Source: Rikenellaceae bacterium
GTDB lineage: Bacteria > Bacteroidota > Bacteroidia > Bacteroidales > Rikenellaceae
NCBI GenBank assembly: GCA_017463585.1
Contig: JAFTOX010000017.1
Span: 1-64,000 of the forward strand
DNA: 64,000 nt
Direction of reading: 5' to 3'
This document shows, piece by piece, positions 8,379-16,855 of the stretch. Each line of letters opens with the position of its first letter. Position 1 is the first letter of the stretch. The notes beneath the pieces are model-generated. The model searched no databases. It was given only the letters and a program-made list of their open reading frames with translations, and was not told the DNA's origin. A program made the translations under genes and the position numbers.

Positions 8379-9590
8379 ATGAAACTTCGTAATCTGATCA
8401 CCACTGCGATGGCCGTTGCCCTCGCAATCACATCGATAATGCCCGCCGAGGCTTGTACGTCGGCCGTTATTTCGGGCCGTGCGACCAAATCGGGTCGTCC
8501 GCTGTTGTGGAAGCACCGCGACACGGGCACCGAGTGGAACCACATCGAGCACTTCAAGGGCGAGAAATATGCCTTTCAAGCGCTGGTAAATTCGAAAGAC
8601 GAGAGCCGCAAAGAGGCGTGGGCAGGTGCCAACGAGAAGGGCTTCGCCATTATGAACACCGCCTCGTACAATATGAAACCCGACTCGCTCAAATATCTGC
8701 CCGAAAATGAGGGTATCACGATGAAGGCGGCACTTGGCGTCTGCGCTACGGTCGATGAATTTGAGGAGTTTATCAAAAATATGCCCCTGCCCCGCGCTTT
8801 GGAGACCAATTTCGGCGTGATCGACGCTGAGGGTGGCGCGGCCTATTTCGAGGTTTGGGACTATGGCTATACCAAATTCGACGTCAATGACGTGGCACTC
8901 GCTCCGAACGGATACATCATTCGTTCGAACTACTCGTTCTCGGGAGTGCAGGACGAGGGTATGGGCTACATTCGCTACCAAAATGCTGAGTATCTGATTC
9001 ATCGCGGTTACGCTGCGGGCGAGTTGTCGGCTGAGTGGATCTTTGCCAACCCCTCGCGTTCGTTCTTCAACGCAATTCTCGATAGCGATCTGATGACCGA
9101 AGGCGGTCGCCCCGAAAGCGGCTGGGCTATTGATCAGGACTATATTCCGCGCAAATCGTCGAGCGCCTCGGTGGTAGTCGAGGGCGTTGTTGCCGGCTCG
9201 AATCCCGACGCTACGACCATCTGGACCGTGCTGGGCTATCCTCCTTGCAGCTACGCAGTTGCATCGTGGGTGAAGGCAGGCGATAAGATCGCCGCTCCGA
9301 TCGCAGTCGACTCGGAGGGCACCGCTCCCGTCAATCGTATGGCTGTGGCTTTGAAGCGTAAGGTCTTCCCCGTAACGCGTGGCAATGGCAGCAAGTATAT
9401 GCGTACCGACGTGATTGCCAAGGCAATAGACGCACTGCGTCCCTACGAGCAGCAGTCAATTGCAACGGCAGCAGACGTGCGCGACGCGATTGCCAAAGAG
9501 GGCTTCTCGATGAAGAAAATCGAGGCATACAACAATGCCGTAAAGACGATGATGCCCGACGAAAAGTGGATCGTGTTGCAGGTAAAATAG
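8379..9590 (+). CDS. Secreted C45-like Ntn hydrolase
   Basis: Exported N-terminal-nucleophile amidohydrolase related to acyl-CoA:6-APA acyltransferase/C45 peptidases and distantly to choloylglycine hydrolases. The signal peptide ends AEA and the next residue is Cys26 (CTSAVISG), so signal cleavage itself would expose the nucleophilic cysteine. LLWKHRDTGTEWN supplies the family Arg-Asp pair, and NEKGFAIMNTASYN follows. ATG at 8379 was chosen over a TTG at 8370 because the signal peptide starts MKLRN. 403 residues. The substrate is unknown; an amide of a bile acid, fatty acid or peptide is possible. It ends at a terminator. Confidence 0.82.
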   Translation: MKLRNLITTAMAVALAITSIMPAEACTSAVISGRATKSGRPLLWKHRDTGTEWNHIEHFKGEKYAFQALVNSKDESRKEAWAGANEKGFAIMNTASYNMKPDSLKYLPENEGITMKAALGVCATVDEFEEFIKNMPLPRALETNFGVIDAEGGAAYFEVWDYGYTKFDVNDVALAPNGYIIRSNYSFSGVQDEGMGYIRYQNAEYLIHRGYAAGELSAEWIFANPSRSFFNAILDSDLMTEGGRPESGWAIDQDYIPRKSSSASVVVEGVVAGSNPDATTIWTVLGYPPCSYAVASWVKAGDKIAAPIAVDSEGTAPVNRMAVALKRKVFPVTRGNGSKYMRTDVIAKAIDALRPYEQQSIATAADVRDAIAKEGFSMKKIEAYNNAVKTMMPDEKWIVLQVK

Positions 9591-9597
9591 CGCGTAG

Positions 9598-9630
9598 AGA
9601 GGCCTCAGCGATTGTTTGAGGCCTCTTTAT
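9598..9630 (+). terminator. Terminator after the Ntn hydrolase
   Basis: AGAGGCCTCA (9598-9607) pairs with TGAGGCCTCT (9617-9626), followed by TTTAT. Confidence 0.8.
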
Positions 9631-9650
9631 CGAAAAAATTATCATAAAAT

Positions 9651-9682
9651 TTTGGTGGAACGAAAAATAGTTCTTACCTTTG
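9651..9682 (+). promoter_or_regulatory. Promoter of tRNA-His
   Basis: TTTG (9651-9654), 20 bases, TACCTTTG (9675-9682): a full match, 31 bases before the mature tRNA 5' end. Confidence 0.8.
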
Positions 9683-9713
9683 CACACCGTTCGAGAGAAC
9701 CTCGGACTTAAAT

Positions 9714-9791
9714 GGTGGATGTAGCTCAGTCGGTTAGAGCACTGGATTGTGGTTCCAGGTGTCGTGGGTTCGAGTCCCATCTTCCACCCCA
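9714..9791 (+). tRNA. tRNA-His (GTG)
   Basis: Complete cloverleaf: extra 5' G typical of tRNA-His, D arm GCTC..GAGC, anticodon stem CTGGA/TCCAG with loop TTGTGGT (anticodon GTG), T arm GTGGG/CCCAT with TTCGAGT, and an encoded CCA end. Pair 6-67 of the acceptor stem is a T-T mismatch; the rest pairs. A terminator follows at 9800. Confidence 0.95.
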
Positions 9792-9799
9792 ACGATTGC

Positions 9800-9830
9800 A
9801 AAGCCTTGCCTGTGAGCAAGGCTTTTTTTA
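9800..9830 (+). terminator. Terminator of tRNA-His
   Basis: AAGCCTTGC (9801-9809) pairs with GCAAGGCTT (9816-9824), followed by a run of T. Confidence 0.85.
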
Positions 9831-9997
9831 TTTGACACCACGCATTGGCAAATTTCTTGTATAATTTTCACTTATATATTCATCAAAAAATATAATCGCA
9901 GATTTATGCACAAAGTGGTATCAATTCCGATTTTTATGCTTATCTTTGCAATACAGAAAAACAAACAAGAAGTTAAACAATTAAAAAGTATAAAGCT

Positions 9998-10522
9998 ATG
10001 TTAAGTCAGAAATTACAGGACGCTATCAATGCGCAAATCAATGCCGAGTTGTGGTCGGCTTATCTCTACTTGTCGATGTCGATGGACGCTGCCGACAAGG
10101 GTCTAAAAGGTGTTGCTAACTGGTTCTACGTGCAGTGGAAGGAGGAGCAGGATCACGCTCAGATCTTCATCAACTATCTCCAATCGCGTGGCGCACGTGT
10201 AGTGCTCGCTCCCATTGCTGAGGTGAGAACCGAGTGGGATTCGGTGTTGGAGATGTATGAGGAGACGCTCAAACACGAGAAGGTCGTTACTTCGTTGATC
10301 AACAACCTCGCTAACATCGCCGCTGAGGAGCGCGACCACGCAACCGCAAATATGCTCATCTGGTTCGTTGATGAGCAGATCGAGGAGGAGGAGAGCGCAC
10401 GCGACATCATCGATCAGCTGAACCTGATCGAGGGCAACAAGCTCGGTTTGTATATGCTCGACAAGGAGTTCCAGACTCGTACCTACACTCAGGCATCGCC
10501 TTTGACAACCGCGGCTGAGTAA
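9998..10522 (+). CDS. ftnA: Ferritin
   Basis: Non-haem ferritin, 174 residues, forming the 24-mer iron-storage shell with ferroxidase activity. Ferroxidase ligands are visible: Glu17 (NAELW), the EEQDHA motif with Glu50 and His53, Glu94 (KHEKV) and Glu near 127-130. Typical opening LSQKLQDAINAQINAELWSAYLYLS. The gene stands alone with a -7 box TATCTTTG at 9941-9948 and a shared bidirectional terminator at 10566. Iron and oxidative-stress control is usual for the family, but no operator is recognisable. Confidence 0.93.
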   Translation: MLSQKLQDAINAQINAELWSAYLYLSMSMDAADKGLKGVANWFYVQWKEEQDHAQIFINYLQSRGARVVLAPIAEVRTEWDSVLEMYEETLKHEKVVTSLINNLANIAAEERDHATANMLIWFVDEQIEEEESARDIIDQLNLIEGNKLGLYMLDKEFQTRTYTQASPLTTAAE

Positions 10523-10565
10523 CTCTCGGTGTGATTGCGGGTCAGACCGCTCACACTCCACAAAC

Positions 10566-10598
10566 AAACCCGCCTATCTCGCTGAGATAGGCGGGTTT
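10566..10598. terminator. Bidirectional terminator, ferritin / galM
   Basis: Perfect 15-bp inverted repeat: AAACCCGCCTATCTC, a GCT loop, then GAGATAGGCGGGTTT. It lies between converging genes and can end both transcripts. Confidence 0.88.
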
Positions 10599-10619
10599 AA
10601 TTTTCAATACTGAGGTTAA

Positions 10620-11666
10620 TTAACGCACCGAAAATGCGAACGATATAGTGCGGTCGTAACGCTCGCCGCGACGAAGTACCGACGTGGGGAACGACGGGTG
10701 GTTGGGAGCGTCGGGGAAATTCTGACACTCGATCGCAACACCCGCATAGTCGTGATACTTATACGCGCCCTTGCCCATTGGGCTATCATCGAGCCAATTA
10801 CCCGTATATACCTGAACAGCAGGCTGATCAGTCGCAACCGTCATCACACGTCCCGACTTGGGGTCGTACAACTCGGCAGCACAACGCAGTTCACTCTCTG
10901 CGCCGTCAATCACCCAGCAGTTGTCGTATCCCTTGCCATAGCGTAGCGCATCGAAATCCGCCTCGATACGGCTGCCAATGACCTGTGGCATAGTGAAATC
11001 CATCGGGGTGTTTGCCACCGCTTGGAGCTCGCCCGTAGGTACCAGCGACGGATCGGTCGGCAACCAGCGCGACGCCCACAAACGCATCTGATGGTCGAGC
11101 GCCGAGCCCGTGTCGTGTCCCGACAGGTTCCAATATGCGTGGTTGGTCAGATTGAGCACCGTTGCGCCATCGGTCGTTGCCGAGATATTGAGCGCCAAGC
11201 AGTTATCATCGTTCCACGTATATTTTGCCACCACGTCCAATGCCGACGGAAAACCTGCGTGTCCATCGGCGCTATGCAGACTAAACACCACACTCTCGCC
11301 CTCAATCGAGGCTGTCCAGAGTTGATTTGCAAAGCCATCGGGACCACCGTGAAGATGGTTCGGGCCGCAATTAACGGGAACCTCATACGCTACGCCATCG
11401 AGCGTAAATCGACCTGCCGCGATACGATTGGCGTATCGACCGGGGATCTTACCCATACAGGGACCATCGCCCACATAGTCGCGCGGATCGTCGTACCCGA
11501 GCAACACATCGGCCATTGCCCCCTCGCGATCGGGCACAACCACCGAGGTAATTCCCGCACCCACGTTGCACAGTTCGACATAGGCTCCTGCGGCGTTGGT
11601 CATACGAAAACGACGCAGCGTACCCTTTTCGTGTTCGATCGATGTCAGTTCTTCAATCTTTGCCAT
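10620..11666 (-). CDS. galM: Aldose 1-epimerase (galactose mutarotase)
   Basis: GalM-type mutarotase of 348 residues interconverting alpha and beta anomers of aldoses. Catalytic motifs are present: His in GPNHLHGGPDGF near 102, His in NLTNHAYWNLSGH near 178 and the general-base Glu in AIECQNFPDAPNHP near 310. No signal peptide is visible, so it is probably cytoplasmic. It is last of a four-gene minus-strand operon (cyclophilin, DUF3127, lipoprotein, galM), 13 bases after the lipoprotein gene. Confidence 0.9.
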   Translation of the reverse strand: MAKIEELTSIEHEKGTLRRFRMTNAAGAYVELCNVGAGITSVVVPDREGAMADVLLGYDDPRDYVGDGPCMGKIPGRYANRIAAGRFTLDGVAYEVPVNCGPNHLHGGPDGFANQLWTASIEGESVVFSLHSADGHAGFPSALDVVAKYTWNDDNCLALNISATTDGATVLNLTNHAYWNLSGHDTGSALDHQMRLWASRWLPTDPSLVPTGELQAVANTPMDFTMPQVIGSRIEADFDALRYGKGYDNCWVIDGAESELRCAAELYDPKSGRVMTVATDQPAVQVYTGNWLDDSPMGKGAYKYHDYAGVAIECQNFPDAPNHPSFPTSVLRRGERYDRTISFAFSVR

Positions 11667-11679
11667 ATCAAATTTATTT

Positions 11680-12105
11680 TCAATCGTTTACATTCTGCGA
11701 AGCATACTCTTCGGGCGCAATTTCGACCACAAACAGAGGCTTACCCGAGGGGTTGCCATAGAGATAGTGCAACTCGACGCCCAGCACAGACAACGCCGCC
11801 GAGCCTCGCTCCTCGCGCAGTCGCTCGGGCAGGGTCGTGCGCATATACTCGATCATATCGGCTCGCTCCGCAGCCGACAGTGAATCGAGCGCAAGAGTAT
11901 AGTGGTAGCGCAACGTCGTGGGCAGCTGATATGAGGCCGAATCGAGGCGCGTAATCTCGTCCACCTCGATCGGCGCCAGCGCATTGACTGACTCGACCGT
12001 CGTGCGCAAAACCTCCTCGCGGTCGGGCTGTTCTCCGCAACCCGACAGGCACACCACTGCGTTTATCGCCCACGCAACGCAAGCGACTATCTTCGTGATT
12101 TTCAT
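11680..12105 (-). CDS. Small lipoprotein of unknown function
   Basis: 141 residues. I place the start at ATG 12105, where MKITKIVACVAWAINAVVC leads into lipobox LSGC (Cys23); a longer reading from 12240 would run into the DUF3127 gene. The mature part is mainly alpha/beta with no recognisable motif (VESVNALAPIEVDEITRLDS; later PLFVVEIAPEEY). It resembles short Bacteroidota envelope lipoproteins but I recognise no family. It is 4 bases after DUF3127 and 13 before galM, so translationally linked. Confidence 0.7.
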   Translation of the reverse strand: MKITKIVACVAWAINAVVCLSGCGEQPDREEVLRTTVESVNALAPIEVDEITRLDSASYQLPTTLRYHYTLALDSLSAAERADMIEYMRTTLPERLREERGSAALSVLGVELHYLYGNPSGKPLFVVEIAPEEYASQNVND

Positions 12106-12109
12106 CTTA

Positions 12110-12481
12110 TTAGAACGGCAGGTCGTCAAACTGATCGCCACCTGCCGGCATTGCTGGTTCAGCCGTTTCGAAGGGAGGCAGATCGGGAATTGGTGCTGCG
12201 GCGGGTTGCTCGGGCTGCACCTTCTGGATACGCCAAGCACGCACGTCGGTATACCAACGACCGTTATACTCGCGCGACTCGATATTGACCGAAACGTTCA
12301 ACTTGTCACCCACTTGCAACGAAGCCGCGTCCTGTGCACGGTCGCCAAAGAAGGTCACGCACACCTTGCGCGAAAACTCATCGGGCAGCTCGAAAACCAC
12401 CTCCTGCTTCTGCCACTGACCGCGAGCCGAAGTACCCGACTGCGGAGGCAGAATTCTGTAAACTACACCTACAAAATCCAT
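12110..12481 (-). CDS. DUF3127 protein with SSB-like C-terminal tip
   Basis: 123-residue member of DUF3127, a Bacteroidota family with a predicted OB-like fold (KQEVVFELPDEFSRKVCVTFFGD, then LQVGDKLNVSVNIESREYNGRWYTDVRAWRI). After a Pro/Ala-rich linker the protein ends FDDLPF. That acidic-Pro-Phe tip resembles the C-terminal peptide by which single-stranded-DNA-binding protein recruits repair proteins. The combination suggests a nucleic-acid-binding accessory protein, which is inference. It lies between cyclophilin and the lipoprotein gene with 4-6 base gaps. Confidence 0.8.
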   Translation of the reverse strand: MDFVGVVYRILPPQSGTSARGQWQKQEVVFELPDEFSRKVCVTFFGDRAQDAASLQVGDKLNVSVNIESREYNGRWYTDVRAWRIQKVQPEQPAAAPIPDLPPFETAEPAMPAGGDQFDDLPF

Positions 12482-12487
12482 AATTTA

Positions 12488-12925
12488 TTATTCTTCAACT
12501 ATTTGTATACTCAAAATCAGATCACCCTGACGCAGATCGTCCAGCACATCAAGACCCTCAACGACCTTACCGAAGGCGGTATGCACGCCGTCCAGATGCT
12601 GGGTATTCATTCGGTTGTGGCAGATAAAGAACTGCGAGCCACCCGTATTACGTCCACGGTGAGCCATCGACAGCACACCTCGATCGTGATATTGACGCTC
12701 GGCCGAGGTCTCGCACGGAATGGTGTAACCCGGACCGCCCGTACCGTCACCGAACGGGCAACCACCCTGCACCACGAAATCGGGGATCACACGGTGGAAG
12801 GTCAGACCATCATAAAAACGTTTCTCGGCCAGCGAGCAGAAGTTCTCGACCGTAATCGGGGTCTCCTTCTCGTACAATTCGGCCTTCATATCACCCTTTT
12901 CGGTGCTTATCAGTGCATATTTCAT
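12488..12925 (-). CDS. Cyclophilin-type peptidyl-prolyl isomerase
   Basis: 145-residue cytoplasmic cyclophilin catalysing cis-trans isomerisation of Xaa-Pro bonds. Active-site motifs: FHRVIPDFVVQGG with the catalytic Arg, SMAHRGRNTGGSQFFI and HLDGVHTAFGKVVEG. No signal peptide. First gene of the operon down to galM. A minus-strand -7 box TACCTTTG lies at 12955-12962. Confidence 0.9.
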   Translation of the reverse strand: MKYALISTEKGDMKAELYEKETPITVENFCSLAEKRFYDGLTFHRVIPDFVVQGGCPFGDGTGGPGYTIPCETSAERQYHDRGVLSMAHRGRNTGGSQFFICHNRMNTQHLDGVHTAFGKVVEGLDVLDDLRQGDLILSIQIVEE

Positions 12926-13055
12926 TGTCGTAAATATTTTTATTGGTAATCATACAAAGGTACAAAATTATCGCTAACCGCGAAATCGTTTTTCGCGGAA
13001 AATAGGATAACTTTTTACGTTTTTATGATATTTTCGTGCTCGCCGCCCGCCGCCT

Positions 13056-13721
13056 CTACAAGCGACCCTGCGCCGCATAGCTGAAATGCGACCCGCGAGC
13101 AATGATGATGTGATCCAACAGTCGGATATCGAACAGCGCTGCCGCCTCCTTCAAGCGCTCCGTTACGCGGTCGTCCTCCCCGCTCGGCTGAGCCGATCCC
13201 GATGGGTGATTATGAACGACAATAATCTGAGGCACAAGCAATTCCAGCGCACGCTTAACCACCAGACGATGATCGACAACCGTACCCGAGACGCCTCCCT
13301 GGCTCACACGTCGGCTATCGACCACACGATTCGACGCCGTCAGGTAGATCGCCCAGCACTCCTCGTGCTGCAACCCCTCCATACGCGGAGCGAACATTCG
13401 ACGAATATCGTCGCTCGACTCGACCGTCTGCACCTGCTCGCTCTGCTGAGCCGACACTCTCCGACCCAACTCCGCAGCCGCAGCGATCCTCTCGGCACGA
13501 CGCAGACCCAAGCCCGCCGTCATTCTCAAACGGGCAATCTCGTCGCTGCAAACCGCCGACAACTGACCGCCATACTCCTCCAAAAGACGCTCAGCATCGG
13601 TCGTCGCAGCCGTCGCCGTATCCTCGCCCATAACCACAGCCAGCAACTCCGAATCGCTCAACGATTCGACGCCACGTGCCGCAATTCGTTCGCGGAGAGT
13701 CAGTCCGTCATCTTTATACAT
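13056..13721 (-). CDS. radC: RadC-like JAB-domain protein
   Basis: 221-residue protein with an N-terminal helix-hairpin-helix part (GVESLSDSELLAVVMG, LRMTAGLGLRRAERIAAAAELGRR) and a C-terminal JAB/MPN metalloprotease-like domain: VVHNHPSGSAQPSGEDDRVTERL carries the His-x-His, Ser and Asp zinc ligands. Family members were called DNA-repair proteins, but the actual role is not established. It is last of the acpP-fabF-rnc-radC operon, 11 bases after rnc. The motif set is complete and the length normal. Confidence 0.88.
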   Translation of the reverse strand: MYKDDGLTLRERIAARGVESLSDSELLAVVMGEDTATAATTDAERLLEEYGGQLSAVCSDEIARLRMTAGLGLRRAERIAAAAELGRRVSAQQSEQVQTVESSDDIRRMFAPRMEGLQHEECWAIYLTASNRVVDSRRVSQGGVSGTVVDHRLVVKRALELLVPQIIVVHNHPSGSAQPSGEDDRVTERLKEAAALFDIRLLDHIIIARGSHFSYAAQGRL

Positions 13722-13732
13722 AGCTTTGAGTA

Positions 13733-14515
13733 TTAGTGTTTTGCAGCAAAACGATCGAACTCTTCGAGCAGTTGATCGCCAAGATCGTTATCCGAGATAA
13801 CCTTCCAAACCGAGGCCGACGCTCGTTGCTCGGCCTGCTTCTTCGACTCGCCCGTGCCGTGCCCGACATCGACACCGTCGATCACAACCGTCGAAAGAAA
13901 AACGGGGTGATTGTCCGAATACTCGGCGTCGTGCACCGTACGGAACGTAATCGGCTGGCGGCTCTTCTGGCACCACTCGATCAGGCGGCTCTTGAAGTCG
14001 GTTTCCTCGGTCATCAACTCCTCCAAGTCGATGTGGCGACCTATCAACTCATTGATCAACAGTCGATTGACAAAGTTATAACCCTTATCCAGATAGATCG
14101 CACCGATCATCGCCTCGAACGCATCGCCGAAGATATGCTTTTGCGCCAGCGTGCCCGCCGACTGCGCAATAACGTGCTGATCCAGCCCGATCTCGACCGC
14201 CAAACGATTCAACGACTGACGGCTCACGATCTTCGATCGCAACTTGGTCAGAAAACCCTCGTCGGCCTCAGGATATTCAATGAAAATGTAGTCCGACACG
14301 ACCGTCTCGATCACCGCATCTCCCAGAAATTCAAGGCGTTCGTTGTTGATCTGGCGACCATCGTCCAAAAACAAAGAAGCTGACTTGTGAACCAAAGCCA
14401 GCTTATAAAGCTCGATGTTATCGGGACAAATCCCGAACACATCGTCTATTATTCGGTAATACACGCTGTCACGACCGTAACGTCGCAAGAATGGACGGCG
14501 AATGAAATCAAACAC
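13733..14515 (-). CDS. rnc: Ribonuclease III
   Basis: 260-residue double-strand-specific endoribonuclease that processes rRNA precursors and structured RNAs. Signature NERLEFLGDAVIE near residue 50 and a second acidic cluster (DAFEAMIGAIYLD) supply the metal ligands. A C-terminal double-stranded RNA-binding domain spans about residues 165-250. It has a slightly longer N-terminus than E. coli. It sits 24 bases after fabF; acpP-fabF-rnc order is common in Bacteroidota and many other bacteria. Confidence 0.93.
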   Translation of the reverse strand: MFDFIRRPFLRRYGRDSVYYRIIDDVFGICPDNIELYKLALVHKSASLFLDDGRQINNERLEFLGDAVIETVVSDYIFIEYPEADEGFLTKLRSKIVSRQSLNRLAVEIGLDQHVIAQSAGTLAQKHIFGDAFEAMIGAIYLDKGYNFVNRLLINELIGRHIDLEELMTEETDFKSRLIEWCQKSRQPITFRTVHDAEYSDNHPVFLSTVVIDGVDVGHGTGESKKQAEQRASASVWKVISDNDLGDQLLEEFDRFAAKH

Positions 14516-14539
14516 GGTCGTGAGCGTTTTTTTGGTGTA

Positions 14540-15793
14540 TTACTCCGAGAATTTACCGAACAGGATCGTCGAGTTGTGACCGCCGAAACCGAACGTGTTG
14601 CTCATCGCATAGCGTACCTCACGCTTCTGCGCCTTGCCCAACGTCAGGTTGAACTTGGGATCGATCTGCGGATCGAGCTCCTCGCAGTTGATCGTGGGAG
14701 GAATCACACCGCGATCGATAGCCATCACACACGCCAGCGCCTCGACAGCTGCCGTTGCACCCAGCAGGTGACCGGTCATCGACTTGGTCGACGAGATGTT
14801 CATCTTATAGGCGTTCTCACCGAAGACCTCAGCGATACCCTTCAACTCGGCAGGATCACCCACCGGAGTCGACGTACCGTGAACGTTGACATAATCAACC
14901 TCCTCGGGCGAAACACCTGCGTCCTTCAAGCAGTTGCGCATCGATAGGATTGCGCCCTTGCCTTCGGGATGGGGAGCCGTATAGTGGTAAGCGTCGGCAC
15001 TCACACCGCCACCCATCACCTCGGCATAGATCTTCGCGCCACGAGCCTTAGCGTGCTCATACTCCTCGAAGATCAATGCGGCACCACCCTCACCGATAAC
15101 GAAGCCATCGCGGTTCACGTCGAAGGGACGCGAAGCGGTCTTGGGGTCGTCGTTACGGGTCGAGATAGCCTTCATTGCGCCGAAACCACCCACACTCGGC
15201 TCATTGACGGGAGCCTCCGAACCGCCCGTAACGATCATATCGGCCTTACCCAAACGGATAGCGTCCAATGCGTTGATCATTGCGTGGTTCGACGAAGCAC
15301 ACGCCGAGACGGTGCAGTAGTTGGGGCCCATAAACCCATATTTCATTGCGATATGGCCTGCGCCGATATCGGCAATCATCTTAGGGATAAAGAAAGGGCT
15401 GAATCGAGGGGTGTTACCGCCCTCGACAAAGCCCTTTACTTCGTGGAAAAAGGTCTCAAGACCGCCAATACCTGAGCCCCAGATTACGCCGACATTCTCT
15501 TTGTTGATCGTGTCCAGATCGATGCCCGCATCGACAACAGCCTGATCGGTAGCGATCAGAGCGAACTGGGTATAGAGATCGTAGAGGCGAACCTCCTTAC
15601 GATCGAAGTATTTGGTATAATCGTAGTCCTTGACCTCGCACGCAAATCTCGTCTTAAATTTTTCCGCGTCGAATCGAGTAATCGGGGCTGCACCGCTAAC
15701 GCCGTTTTCGAGATTAGTAAAATATTCTTCAATATTATGACCCAACGGGTTAATAGTTCCTATGCCTGTGACAACTACTCTTCTTCTTGCCAT
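14540..15793 (-). CDS. fabF: Beta-ketoacyl-ACP synthase II
   Basis: 417-residue condensing enzyme for chain elongation in type II fatty-acid synthesis. Cys-His-His catalytic set: SACASSNHAM (nucleophilic Cys near 165), VHGTSTPVGD (His near 305) and TKSMTGHLLGATAAVE (Lys and His near 335-342). The glycine-rich end NTFGFGGHNSTILF is typical. It is downstream of acpP, its substrate carrier, with a 94-base gap, and upstream of rnc. Confidence 0.95.
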   Translation of the reverse strand: MARRRVVVTGIGTINPLGHNIEEYFTNLENGVSGAAPITRFDAEKFKTRFACEVKDYDYTKYFDRKEVRLYDLYTQFALIATDQAVVDAGIDLDTINKENVGVIWGSGIGGLETFFHEVKGFVEGGNTPRFSPFFIPKMIADIGAGHIAMKYGFMGPNYCTVSACASSNHAMINALDAIRLGKADMIVTGGSEAPVNEPSVGGFGAMKAISTRNDDPKTASRPFDVNRDGFVIGEGGAALIFEEYEHAKARGAKIYAEVMGGGVSADAYHYTAPHPEGKGAILSMRNCLKDAGVSPEEVDYVNVHGTSTPVGDPAELKGIAEVFGENAYKMNISSTKSMTGHLLGATAAVEALACVMAIDRGVIPPTINCEELDPQIDPKFNLTLGKAQKREVRYAMSNTFGFGGHNSTILFGKFSE

Positions 15794-15887
15794 AATTTTC
15801 GGTTTAAGGTGAAAAATTTCTCTCAGCTACGCGCGACGAGAGTTACGCATTGAACAGATGTGCTGTTCGATTGTCGGGATCAGAGAA

Positions 15888-16124
15888 TTAGTTCTTCTTC
15901 TCCTCGATGTACGAGATAGCGTCGCCAACGGTAGCGATCTTCTCAGCGTCCTCATCGGGGATCTGAATGTCGAATGCCTTCTCAAACTCCATAATCAACT
16001 CAACAGTGTCGAGCGAATCTGCACCGAGGTGGTTGGTAAAGCTTGCTTCGGGTACTACTTCCTCAGCCTTAACGCCAAGCTTATCAACGATAATCTCGAC
16101 AACTTTGTTTGCAACTTCTGACAT
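15888..16124 (-). CDS. acpP: Acyl carrier protein
   Basis: 78-residue acyl carrier. The 4'-phosphopantetheine attachment site is Ser37 in [14 protein letters not shown] at 16124 was chosen; a TTG three codons upstream would add residues not usual in the family. Strongly acidic, as expected. First gene of acpP-fabF-rnc-radC. On the minus strand TACTTTTG at 16194-16201 is a likely -7 box, with a TTG 22 bases upstream. Confidence 0.95.
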   Translation of the reverse strand: MSEVANKVVEIIVDKLGVKAEEVVPEASFTNHLGADSLDTVELIMEFEKAFDIQIPDEDAEKIATVGDAISYIEEKKN

Positions 16125-16280
16125 AACTTTCAATTTTTAGTTAAACAATATTTAAACTGTAAATTTTCTTCAATTCAATTGATGAATTTTGCGCAAAAGT
16201 AACACTTTTTTTATTACTTTTGACAATTCGACGAAGAAATTTGTCGCTTTTCCCGATTTTTTATACGTAAATATTTGACA

Positions 16281-16853
16281 ATGACCAACATAGCAATTTT
16301 CGCCTCCGGAATGGGTTCCAATATGCTCCAAATTGCCCGAAAATTCGAACAATCTGAGGACGTTTTGGTGCGTCTTGTAGTGGCCTCGCGCGCCTCTGCG
16401 GGCGTTTTGGATCACGCCAAGGCGTGCGGCATCGAGTCGATACTCTTCACGCGTGCCGACCTCGACCGTCCCGAGCTGCTGCTCGATGCCCTACGCACTC
16501 GAAATATTGAATGGCTGGTGCTGGCGGGGTGGCTGCTGCTCCTTCCTGCCGAGGTAATCGAGGCTTATCGCGGTCGAATCATCAACGTCCACCCCTCGTT
16601 GCTGCCCGAATTCGGCGGACGAGGAATGTGGGGACACCACGTGCACGAGGCGGTCATCGCTGCGGGTCGTACACGGAGCGGAATCACGATTCACTATGTC
16701 AATGAACAGTACGACAGTGGCGCGATCATTGCCCAATTCGAGTGCGAGGTGTTGCCCGACGACACTCCGCAGACGCTTGAAGCGCGAATCCACGCGCTCG
16801 AACATCGCCACTATCCCGAACAGATCGAACAACTAATCTTAAAACACAAATAA
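16281..16853 (+). CDS. purN: Phosphoribosylglycinamide formyltransferase
   Basis: 190-residue GAR transformylase of purine biosynthesis, moving a formyl group from 10-formyl-THF to GAR. Motifs: FASGMGSN near residue 10 (phosphate binding), NVHPSLLPEFGG with the catalytic Asn-His pair, TIHYVNEQYDSGAII with catalytic His and Asp. ATG 16281 was chosen over a TTG two codons upstream. It runs divergently from acpP and is 2 bases before pepE. Confidence 0.92.
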   Translation: MTNIAIFASGMGSNMLQIARKFEQSEDVLVRLVVASRASAGVLDHAKACGIESILFTRADLDRPELLLDALRTRNIEWLVLAGWLLLLPAEVIEAYRGRIINVHPSLLPEFGGRGMWGHHVHEAVIAAGRTRSGITIHYVNEQYDSGAIIAQFECEVLPDDTPQTLEARIHALEHRHYPEQIEQLILKHK

Positions 16854-16855
16854 TT

